NCBI RefSeq assembly: GCF_900113015.1
Contig: NZ_FONV01000005.1
Location: forward strand, 496,001 to 560,000
Length of the DNA stretch: 64,000 nt
Direction of reading: 5' to 3'
DNA from: Actinoplanes philippinensis
Lineage (GTDB): Bacteria > Actinomycetota > Actinomycetes > Mycobacteriales > Micromonosporaceae
A model generated the notes under the pieces. It was given only the letters and a program-made list of their open reading frames with translations. It made no database searches and had not been told where the DNA came from. How positions within the stretch are numbered: the first letter of the stretch is position 1; the number at the start of each line of letters is the position of its first letter. Made by a program: the position numbers and the translations under genes. Shown piece after piece: positions 16,399 to 25,800 of this stretch.

Positions 16399-19300
16399 TT
16401 ACTTGATGGTGATCTTCTTCTGGGCCGACCAGCCGCTGTTGATGCCGAGCGAGCTGTCACCGCTCACCTGGACCCGCAGCGTCAGCTTGGTCTTCGACTT
16501 GAAGCTGTAGGACTTCTTGAACGCTCCGGCCGAGTTGGTGGTGCCCTTGCTGCCGACGTTCACCCACTTGCCACCGGTGTAGCGCTGCACCGTGACGGTC
16601 TGTCCGGCCGCCTTCGGGTTGCCCGCCACCGAGACGTTCAGCTTGCCCTTGGTGGAGCTCGCCGAGAACGACGGGTTCTGGGTCACCTTGACGGTCACCG
16701 GCTCGGAGACCATGTCGGTGGCCTGGGCCGCGAACACCCAGCCCTGGCTCAGCGACCGCGACGGGAACTTGAACCAGCCCTCGTCGTCGGACTTCACCTC
16801 GGCCAGCCACTTGCCCTTGGCCGGGTCGGTCTCCGGCAGCATCGCGCCCCACAGCTCGACCGTGGCGTTCGGTGCGGCCTTGCCGCTGATCGTCGCGCCG
16901 CCCACACCCTTGGCCGGGCCGGTGACGCTGAGCGACGGCTTGACCGGATCGGTCTTGTCGTCGGACTTGATGGTGACTTCACCGGTGCTCTTGATCACCG
17001 AGGCGCCGACCGGCGAGATCGGGGAGCCGAAGCGGACCTCGAAGGTCTCCTCGTCCTCGGCCCACTTGTCGTTGATGATCTTGACGTTGATCTTCGGGGT
17101 GTCGCCCGGCTTGATCTCCAGGACACCCTCGGTCTTGACGTAGTCCTCGCCGGCCTTGGCCGTGCCGTCGACCGTCTTGTACGGGATCTTGATGGTCTGG
17201 GTGGTCGAGGTCGCCTCGCCGTTCGGTGTCACGTCGACGTCGACGTCCACCGACTGCTCCCACTCACCGATCGACTCGTCCTGCAGCGACGCGGCCGGCG
17301 GCAGGTCCGACGGGTCGTCGGTGATCCGGAACGTGCCCGTCGACTTGGCGAAGCCGACCAGGGTGGTGCCCTTCTCGGTCGCCGTCACCGTGAACGTCTC
17401 GGTGGGCTCGTCGATGTCGTCCGGCAGCAGGTAGAGCGAACCCAGGTTGGCGGTGCTCCGGTCGGCGACCACCACGGTGCCTGACTTGCCGGTCGGCACC
17501 GTGTAGTCGACGATCGCCGGCGTGGTCTCGAAGTCGACACCCGGCGTGGCCGGGACCGCCTCGATCATTCCCGCCGCATCCGCGGTCGCCGAGCCGCTGG
17601 CCGCGGTGGTGAAGGAGATGGTGTACGGATCCTGCGCGATACCGGTGATGGTGCCGCCGATCCGGACCAGGCCGCCCTCCGGCGCGGCGACCTCGCTGAA
17701 GGCGAAGGTCGGTGCCGCGTCGTCGTTGGCGATGGTCACCAGCGACGTCTGGGTGGTACCGGGAGCGGCGCCCGCGGCGACCCGCACCGGGTCCGCCGAG
17801 CCGCGGCTGGCCGCGACGGTCAGCGTCTCGTTCTTCTCGAAGACCGTGTCGCCGTTGACGACGATCTCGACGTATCCGACGGTCTCGCCGGCCTTGATCG
17901 TGACCGTGCCCGTGGTGGGCGGGTCGTAGTCGTTACGGCCGGCCGTGTCCCCCTCGTTGACGCCGTCCGGGTCGGCCGAGACCGGGCTGACGACGACGTC
18001 CAGGGTGGTGTCGATGTCCAGCGGGGCGCTGAGCGTGACCGGGACCTTGGCCACGGTGGTGCCGGTGTTGCCCTCCTGCACCTCGACGTTGCCGGTCGCG
18101 AAGGTGACCGGGCCGGTGTCGTCGTCGGTGATCGTGAAGGCGAACGGGTTCGCGATGCTGGACGCGGTGACGGAGCCGTTCGGGCTGGTCAGTTTGACCC
18201 CGAAGGTCTCGTCGTTGGGCTCGAAGATGGTGTCGGCCAGGATCGTCACCGGGATGGTGGCGGTCGTCTGTCCCGGCGCGATGGTGATGCTGCCGCTCGC
18301 GCCCTTGTAGTCCTTGCCGTTGTTGGCCGGGTAGTCGCCGGTCGCGACGAACTCGTAGTTGAGCCGGACCGGGATCGTGGACTGGCCGCTCAGCTTGACG
18401 TTGATCGTCTTCGCCGTCTCGCCGGTGTTGCCCTCGAGCGACGACCGGACCGGCTCGTCGTCCCAGTTCTCCAGGGCGAGGTAGGAGAGGCCGACGCTCG
18501 GGGCGGTCTCGTCGTCGACGATGTTGCCGGTGCCGGTGACGGGCGTGCCGAGGGTCGCGTTGGTGGGGTTGGCGATGGTGGCGGTGAGCTTCTCCGGGCT
18601 CGCCTCGACGACCGCGTCGGGTTTCACATCCACCACGGCGACGGCCGAGACCGCGTACTTGGGGATGGTGACGACCGACTTGGTCTGGGTGATGTAGTCG
18701 ACGCCGGTGGTCGCCATGAGGCCGCCGGTGGCGCCGTAGGTGTCCCCGGAGGTGACGCCGTTCGCGGTGCTCAGCTCGACGGTGACGGCCTTCTCCGAGC
18801 GGCCGCTGAGGGTCAGCGGGAAGACCAGGTCGTTGGCGTCGTCGGATTCCTCTGTGGTGCCCTCGGTCGCGTCACCCGCGTCACCGATCGACACGGTCGG
18901 GGTGGCGTCGTCGTCCGAGATGTAGACCCTGGTCGAGCCGGCCGCGGTGGTCAGCGGCGACAGCACCGGCGAGGTCTCGTCCACCTTGACCACGAAGTTC
19001 TGGGTGGCGTCCTCGTCTAGCTTGTCGTCATAGAGCTCGATGTCCAGCGAGCCGCTCTGCTCGCCCGCCGGGATGACGACGGCGGCGCCGTCCGCCGGTG
19101 GCCAGGTGAAGTCCCGGTTGACGTTGCTGCTCGCGGCGCCGATCGCCGTGCCTCCGGCACCTTCGGTGGTGTCGATCGTCAGTGTGACGGTCGTCTCCTC
19201 TTCGGCGGGCGCCGAGAGGTTCACGTAGATGGTCGCCTTCTTCTGGACGGTCTGCGCCGGCGTGAGGCCGGAAGCGGGAGTGACCGTGGCCGTCTCGACG

Positions 19301-19494
19301 ATCGGCGTCGACGAGGTGGTGATCGAGTACTTCGGAGCGACGAACGCCGCGGCGGGCGACGCCACGAGGACGACGGGTGCGAGGCCGATGACGCCGGCGA
19401 CGGCGGCCGACAAGACCGTACGCACCGAATTGTGGCCGCGCAGGGCGAGCGGCACGGAACCGCCCGACCCCGTACGGCGGGTGTGATAGTGCAT
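16399..19494 (-). CDS. secreted Calx-beta repeat protein, riboswitch-controlled
   Basis: A 1031-residue exported protein. A long Sec signal peptide (basic n-region, hydrophobic core SAAVAGVIGLAPVVLVA, cleavage near ASPAAA) is followed by about six Calx-beta modules. Each carries the TIxxGxTxxxVxVxIxxDxxxExxETF strand pattern and usually ends in an acidic TDDD or NDD turn, the usual Ca2+-binding corner. Two Ig-like tail domains (about 845-1031) end in KKITIK. There is no LPxTG, no C-terminal helix and no surface-layer motif. The ATG at 19494 has AAGGAG upstream, directly after a c-di-GMP riboswitch. The last three Calx-beta modules plus tail domains match those of the 3582-residue neighbour in order and type. 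Adhesion or matrix function is an inference from the domain family and the control element. Confidence 0.88.
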   Translation of the reverse strand: MHYHTRRTGSGGSVPLALRGHNSVRTVLSAAVAGVIGLAPVVLVASPAAAFVAPKYSITTSSTPIVETATVTPASGLTPAQTVQKKATIYVNLSAPAEEETTVTLTIDTTEGAGGTAIGAASSNVNRDFTWPPADGAAVVIPAGEQSGSLDIELYDDKLDEDATQNFVVKVDETSPVLSPLTTAAGSTRVYISDDDATPTVSIGDAGDATEGTTEESDDANDLVFPLTLSGRSEKAVTVELSTANGVTSGDTYGATGGLMATTGVDYITQTKSVVTIPKYAVSAVAVVDVKPDAVVEASPEKLTATIANPTNATLGTPVTGTGNIVDDETAPSVGLSYLALENWDDEPVRSSLEGNTGETAKTINVKLSGQSTIPVRLNYEFVATGDYPANNGKDYKGASGSITIAPGQTTATIPVTILADTIFEPNDETFGVKLTSPNGSVTASSIANPFAFTITDDDTGPVTFATGNVEVQEGNTGTTVAKVPVTLSAPLDIDTTLDVVVSPVSADPDGVNEGDTAGRNDYDPPTTGTVTIKAGETVGYVEIVVNGDTVFEKNETLTVAASRGSADPVRVAAGAAPGTTQTSLVTIANDDAAPTFAFSEVAAPEGGLVRIGGTITGIAQDPYTISFTTAASGSATADAAGMIEAVPATPGVDFETTPAIVDYTVPTGKSGTVVVADRSTANLGSLYLLPDDIDEPTETFTVTATEKGTTLVGFAKSTGTFRITDDPSDLPPAASLQDESIGEWEQSVDVDVDVTPNGEATSTTQTIKIPYKTVDGTAKAGEDYVKTEGVLEIKPGDTPKINVKIINDKWAEDEETFEVRFGSPISPVGASVIKSTGEVTIKSDDKTDPVKPSLSVTGPAKGVGGATISGKAAPNATVELWGAMLPETDPAKGKWLAEVKSDDEGWFKFPSRSLSQGWVFAAQATDMVSEPVTVKVTQNPSFSASSTKGKLNVSVAGNPKAAGQTVTVQRYTGGKWVNVGSKGTTNSAGAFKKSYSFKSKTKLTLRVQVSGDSSLGINSGWSAQKKITIK

Positions 19495-19504
19495 GTCTTT
19501 CTGT

Positions 19505-19510
19505 CTCCTT
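19505..19510 (-). promoter_or_regulatory. ribosome binding site downstream of the riboswitch
   Basis: AAGGAG on the minus strand ends 10 bases before the ATG at 19494. It begins about 9 bases after the closing strand of riboswitch helix P1, close enough for ligand-dependent masking. Confidence 0.7.
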
Positions 19511-19517
19511 CGGCGGC

Positions 19518-19585
19518 TGGGCAACCTCCAGCGGGGAGGCCCCTGGCTTTGCGTCCCCGCCTCGCGACGGGTTTGCCTGTTCGGG
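19518..19585 (-). ncRNA. cyclic di-GMP-I (GEMM) riboswitch aptamer
   Basis: On the minus strand the two hallmark segments of the GEMM-I aptamer are present and correctly ordered: GGCAAACC (19570-19577) and GACGCAAAGCC (19545-19555). Between them lies P2, CCCGUC-GCGA-GGCGGG, closed by the typical GNRA tetraloop. A P3 hairpin with a CCAG/CUGG base follows, and then GGUUGCC (19520-19526), which closes P1. The RBS of the Calx-beta gene follows at once, so control of translation initiation is the simplest reading. The family is well established as a c-di-GMP sensor; ligand response here is untested. Confidence 0.9.
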
Positions 19586-19682
19586 TACCGCACCTAAGGG
19601 GCGGTGGGGGCGGTGGTGAAACCGGCCCTCAGCAGCGCAGACACCGGGCTTTCGAGATCCAGTGTGAGGCCGAGCCATCCGT

Positions 19683-19709
19683 AATCTAACCGGCGTATCG
19701 CACCGTTAT
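19683..19709 (-). promoter_or_regulatory. promoter element of the 1031-residue Calx-beta gene
   Basis: Minus strand: ATAA, 17 bases, then TAGATTACGGA. TAGATT is a good -10 hexamer. The same ATAA-N17-TAGATTACGGA layout precedes the giant Calx-beta gene at 30617-30643. It predicts a leader of about 180 bases that contains the riboswitch. Confidence 0.6.
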
Positions 19710-19760
19710 CGGCGGAACGCGTTTTTCGGTATAAAAACCTTCACATCATGTCTAAACGGC

Positions 19761-19788
19761 GGAGGGCGGCCCGGGTAGGCCGCCCTCC
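19761..19788 (-). terminator. terminator of the giant Calx-beta gene
   Basis: A perfect 11-bp stem GGAGGGCGGCC / GGCCGCCCTCC with a 6-base loop lies 19 bases beyond the stop codon of the 3582-residue gene. Confidence 0.75.
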
Positions 19789-19806
19789 ACTGTCGACAGC
19801 TGTCGA

Positions 19807-22800
19807 TCACTTCACCTTGACCTGTTTCGCCGGTGACGTGCCGGCCAGGATGCCCAGCGACGGCGAGGCCGCGATGACCGCGCGGAACGACTGGTTCCCG
19901 GGGCGCAGGCCCTTCTCGGTGGTGGTGTACTTGCCGCTCTTGTTGAGCTCGCCGGTCGCGACCGTCTCCCACTTGCGGCCCACCAGGTGCTGCACCTTGA
20001 CGTCCTGCCCGCCGCGGGCCGGGTCGCCGGTCACCGTCGCCACCACGGTCCCGCGGGCGTTCGAGGTGAGCGTGATCGTCGGCTCCTGGCGGACCTGGAC
20101 GGTACGGATCGGCGAGGTCATGTTGTCGGCCTTGACCTGCAGCCGGTAGCCACCGTTGAGGTTCGGGTTGAACGAGAACTTGCCGTCCTTGTCGGCCGTC
20201 GTGGTGAGGACCACCCTGAACTCGCCACCGGACGTGCCGGGCGCGGTGAGCAGCTGCACCGTGGAACCGGCGCTGGCCACACCCGCGATGGTGACCCGTC
20301 CGCTGCCGGTGACGGTGCCCGGCACGGAGAGCGTCGGCGCCTTCGCCTTGTCGTCGTCGTCGATCGTGACGATGCCCTTCGGCTTGCCGATCGTCACGTC
20401 CGTGGGCCTGGCCCCGCTCAGGTAGACGCTGAAGGTCTGGTCGGTCTCCTTCTGGTCGTCCTTGAGCAGCGGGACCGAGACGGTGGCGCTGCCCGCCGGC
20501 GGGGTGAGGGTGACAGTGCCGGACGACATGGTGAAGTCCTCGCCGGCCTTGGCGCTGCCGGCGATCGTGCGCCACGGGACGGTGATCGTGCGCTCGGTGC
20601 CGGTGGTGTCGCCGCTGAACTCCAGCGACACCTCCAGGCTGACCGAGCTGGCGCTCTCCGGGGTGTCCTCGTCGCTGATCGTCACCGTCGGCGCGACGTC
20701 GTCCGGGTCGTCGGTGACCTTGAGGACCGTGCCGGTCGCTCCGAGGGCCGCCGGGCCGCTCTCGTTCAGGTTCACCGACAGGGTCTCGGTGTCCTCGTCC
20801 ACGGTGTCGTCGGAGAACTGGATCGTGCCGAGCTCGACCGTCGATCCGCTCGCGGTTCCGCCGGGCACCACGGCGTCGTCACCGGAGAAGTCGAACTCGT
20901 TCTCCTCGATCGGGTCGCCGCCACCACCACCCGGGGTGACGGTCGGGGCCGCGATGGTGAGGTCCCGCTGGGCCACACCGGTGACGGTCGCCGAGACGGT
21001 GACCCGCTCGCCCTCGGCGGCGGTGTCGGCCTGCACGGCCACGGCCGGCCTGGCGTCGTCGTCGGTGATCGTCAGCGTCACCTGCCGGGCCGCGCCGGTC
21101 GCATCCGTCTCGCCGCCGGCCAGGGCGATCGTGAGCTCGGCGGTCTCGTCACCCTCGTACACCTGGTCCGGGTGCAGCGGCACGGTGACCTGGCCGGACC
21201 GGGCGCCCTTCGGGATGGTCAGCGAGGTGGCCGGCAGGTCGTAGTCGTCGCCGCCGGGACCGGTGACCGCGTCGGTGGCCGTGCCGTCCTTGGCGGCGAC
21301 GGTGAGGTCCACGTCCGCGGGCGCGGCGGCGCTCAGCGAGACGGTGACGGTGGCGGTGGCGGCCGTCTCGGCGACGGTCACGTCCGCGGCCGAGAACGCC
21401 GGAGCGGTCCCCGGAGTGGTCGGCGTCGGGGTGCCCGGGTTCGTCGGCGTGACCGGCGCCGACCCGCCGTCGTTGTCGACGATCACGACGGTCCCGGTGT
21501 CGGTGGTGATCGTGGCGTCCGAGGGCGTGACCGCTGTCGCCCGCACACGGAACGTCTCGTCCGATTCGCCCTCGCCGTCGTCGACGATCGGCACCCGGAT
21601 CACGCCGCTCGTCGCCCCGGCCGCGATGATCAGCGGGTTCGTGCTGGTCGGCGTGCCCCGGTCACTGGGAGACGTGGTGCCCGCCAGGACCTGGTAGGTG
21701 ACCGACACCGGCCGCTCCGACGAAGTGGCCGCGTTGTCGCCGCCGAAGGAGAGCGTCACCGGCACCTCGGCCGGGCCGGTCCCCTCGGTCACCGAGAGGG
21801 AGCCGAGCGCCACCGACGGCGCCTTGTCCATCGGGTCGTCGGTGATCCGGTAGAAGGCGGAGACGTCCGGCGTGGTCACCGTCGAGTTGTGGGCGGTCAC
21901 CTTGACCGTCTCGACGGGCTCGTCGATCGTGTCGGCGAGCAGCGGGATCGAGCCGAAGTCGACGGCGGTGTTCGCCGCGGTGCCGGCCGGGACGGTGGCC
22001 GTGGTCAGGTTGTTCGCCCAGTCGGTGGACTCCGCGGCGTCGTTGCCGGAGGTGGCGTCGCCGGCCGCGGTGAGCGTGTAGGACATGGCCTGCTCGGCGA
22101 CCCCGGACGGGCGGGCCACCACCGACACCGGAGCACCCTCGGCACCCTCGACACCGGTCACGGCGATCGTCGGCACCGGGTCGTTGTCGGTGATCGTCAG
22201 CGTTCCGTCGGCGGGGCCACCGATCGCCTCCGTCTCGTTCGTGGCGAGCGTCACCCGTACCGTCGCGGTCTCCTGGCCCTCGTAAGCCGGGTCGTCGGTG
22301 ACCGGAACACTGAACGTCTTGGTGGTCTGCCCTTTGAGGATGGTCAGCGGGCTGCTCGGGGCCGTGTAGTCGTCCTTGCCCGCGCCGGACCCGCCGTCGG
22401 TGGTGGTGCCGTCGACGATCGCCACGTCCAGGGTGACGTCGTCGGCGGCCGGAGAGCCCAGGGTCACGGTGTACGAGGCGCTCTGCCCCTCCGTGACGGT
22501 GCGGCTCGGCGTGATCGTGAACGTCGGCTTGGTGTCCGTGTCGGCGATCTCGACGACGGTGTCCGCACTGGTGATCGTGCTGCCGCTGCTCGGGTTGGAG
22601 AGCCGGACGGTGAACTGCTCGGTCAGCTCGTACACGTCGTCGCCGATCAGCGGGACGGTGATGACCTTCGGCGTGTTCCACGGGCTGAACGTCAGCGTGT
22701 CGTCCAGCGGCGAGTAGTCGGCGCTCGCCTTCGCCGTGCCCTCCACGGTCTCGAAGTCGACGGTGATGGTCTTCTCGGTCGAGGTCGCCGTGTTGCCCGG

Positions 22801-25800
22801 GATGCCGGTGAAGTCGAGGGCGACCGGGACGAGCGCGGTGCCCGCGTTCTCGTTCACCGCGGCCGGCGTGGTGGGGACGATGTTCGGCGACTTGTTGTCC
22901 GCGGCGTCGAGGATGGCGTACGTGGACGACACGTCCCCGGTCGCCGCGGTGGCGTTGTGGGCCGTGACGCCGATGGTCTCGGTGTTCTCGTCCACGAGGT
23001 CGGCCGCGATCGGGATCGACCGGAGCGTGATCGGGACGCCCGCCGGGGAGCCGCCCGGCACCGTCGCCGTCGCGGAGCTGTCGGTGAAGTCGCCCGCCTC
23101 GGCGGGGTCGGTCCCGGCGCCGGCCAGCGTGAGCGAGTAGGTCATGTCCCGTTCGGCGATGCCGGCCGGGGTGGCGATCACGTCGATCGAGGCGTTCTCG
23201 GCGCCGTCGGTGACGGTGTTCAGGGTGATCGCCGGGACGGTGTCGCCGTCGGCGATGGACAGGGTGGCGTGCTCGCCGCCGTCCGTCTCGGTGCCGGCCT
23301 TGACGTCGGTCTCCCCGGTGGCCGGGATGACGATCATGGTGGCTGTCTCGGTGCCCTCGTAGACGTCGTCGTTGTTCAGCGCGATGTCGAGGGTTGCCGT
23401 GGTGGCGTTCTTCAGCACAGTCACCGTCGGGTGCGCCAGGTCGTAGTCGTCGTCGCCGACGGCGCTGTTGTCCGGCTCGGTGGCCGTGACGTCGTCGGCG
23501 GTCACGTCGAAGGTGATGTCCGAGACCGCCGGGCTGTCCAGCTCGACGGTGAGCTGAGCCGTCTCGCCCTCGGCCACCGACGTCGTGGTCACCGCGTAGC
23601 CCGGCTTGTTGACGGCGTCGTCGTCCTGGATCGCGAGGACCGTCTGCGCCGTGGTGAGGTTGGCGTCGCCGGTCGGGCCGGTGAAGTCGAGCGTGAAGCT
23701 CTCGGCGGCCTCGTAGACGGTGTCCGGCGTGATCGTGACGTCCACGGTCCTGCTGGGATTCGCGTTGGTGAAGGTCAGCGTGCCGTACTCGGTCTCGTAG
23801 TCGCCCGGCTGTGTCGCCGTGCCGTCGGCGGTGGCGTACTGCACGGTGACCGGCTTCTCGGTCGAGTCCGCGTCGTTGCCGGAGAGGCCCGACCAGTTCA
23901 TCTCGACCGGCACGGTGATCGAACCGCCGGACTCGACGACCGCGGACGGGGTGGTGGCGACGATGTTCGGCGGCTGGTCGGCCGGGTCGTCGCCGATCTG
24001 GTAAGTGGTCGTCACATCGGCCGCCGACGACACCGTCGTGTTGTCGAGCGTCACCCCGATCCGTTCGGTGTACTCGTCCGCCTTGTCGGCCGCGAGGGTG
24101 ATCGTGCCGAAGGTCACCGTGCTGCCGGCGGTCGTCCCGGCCGGGATCGTCACCGTCGTCATCGCCGTGCTCCAGTCGCCGCTCTCGGCGGGATCGGAAC
24201 TGCCCGCGCTGCTGCCGGCCACGGTGACGGCGAAGTTCATGTCGTCCTCGACCGAACGGTTGGTGACCGCGGAGACCGTGATGGTGCCGCCCTCGCTGAG
24301 CTGCGGGTCGCTGAACGTCAGCGTCGGCACCGCGTCGTCGTCGGTGATCGTCAGGGTGCCCGCGGCCGGGGTGGCCGCCACATTGGTCTCGCCACCGGAC
24401 GGCTGCACGGTCACGGTGGCGGTCTCGTCGCCCTCGTACACCGCATCGCTGTTGATCGGAACGGTGACCGTGGCGGTGGTCTGGTTCTTCGCGATCGTGA
24501 ACGGCGTCGTCGGCTGGTCGTAGTCATTGCTGCCGGCGCCGGACCCGGTGTCCTGAGCGGTGCCGCCGGCCACCGCCACCGCGAGGCTGATATTGGCCAC
24601 CGCCGGGGACGACAGCGTCACCGTGAAATCAGCGGTCCCGGCGCTCTCGTTGACCGACACCGTCGGCGTGATCGACAGGGTCGGCTTGTTGCCGGTGTCG
24701 TCATCGGCGATCACCACAGCGGTCTCGGCGTTACTGATCGCCGCGCCGCCGGTGGCGCCGGTCAGGTTGACCTTGAACTGCTCGGACGCCTCGAAGGTGT
24801 TGTCGTTGACGATCGTCAGGGCCGCGGTCTCCTGCGTGTCGCCGGGCGCGAAGGTCAGCGTGCCCGAGGCGCTCAGATAGTCGCCGGGCTGGGTGGCCGT
24901 GTCGTCGGCGGTCGCGTAGTTGACCGAGATCGTCTTCTCGGTGGCGTTCGCGGTGTTCCCGGCGATCCCGGACCAGCTCAGATCGACCGGGAAGCTGACC
25001 GTCCCGGCCTGCTCCCCCACGTTCGTCGGGTCGGTGGTGACGATGTTCGGCGTCTTGTCGTTCACATCGTCGGTGATCGTGTAATACGTGGTCACGTCCG
25101 CCGCCGACGACACCGTCGTGTTGTCGAACGTCACGCCGATCTGCTCGGTGTTCTCGTCGATCGTGTCGTCGTCGAGAGCGATCGTCCCGAACGTGACCGT
25201 CGCTCCGGCCGCGGTGCCCGCCGGGATCTGACCCGTCGTCAGCGACGTCGTCAGGTCGTCGGCGCCGTTCGTGCCGTCCGCGGGGTCCTTGCTGTTCGCG
25301 GAACTGCCGGCCACGGCGACCGCGAAGTTCATGTCGTCCTCGACGGCGCGGTCGGTCGTCGCGATCACCGAGATCGTGCCGCCCTCGCTGAGCTGCGGGT
25401 CGCTGAACGTCAGCGTCGGCACGGCGTCGTCGTCGGTGATCGTCAGGGTGCCCGCGGCCGGGGTGGCCGCCACATTGGTCTCGCCCCCGGACGGCTGCAC
25501 GGTCACGGTGGCGGTCTCGTCGCCCTCGTACACCGCATCGCTGTTGATCGGAACGGTGACCGTCGCGGTGGTCTGGTTCTTCGCGATCGTGAACGGCGTC
25601 GTCGGCTGGTCGTAGTCGTTGCTGCCGGCGCCGGACCCGGTGTCCTGAGCGGTGCCGCCGGCCACCGCCACCGCGAGGCTGACGTTCGCGACCGCCGGAG
25701 TGGACAGCGTCACCGTGAAATCAGCGGTCCCGGCGCTCTCGTTGACCGACACCGTCGGCGTGATCGACAGGGTGGGCTTGTTGGCGGTGTCGTCGTCGAT

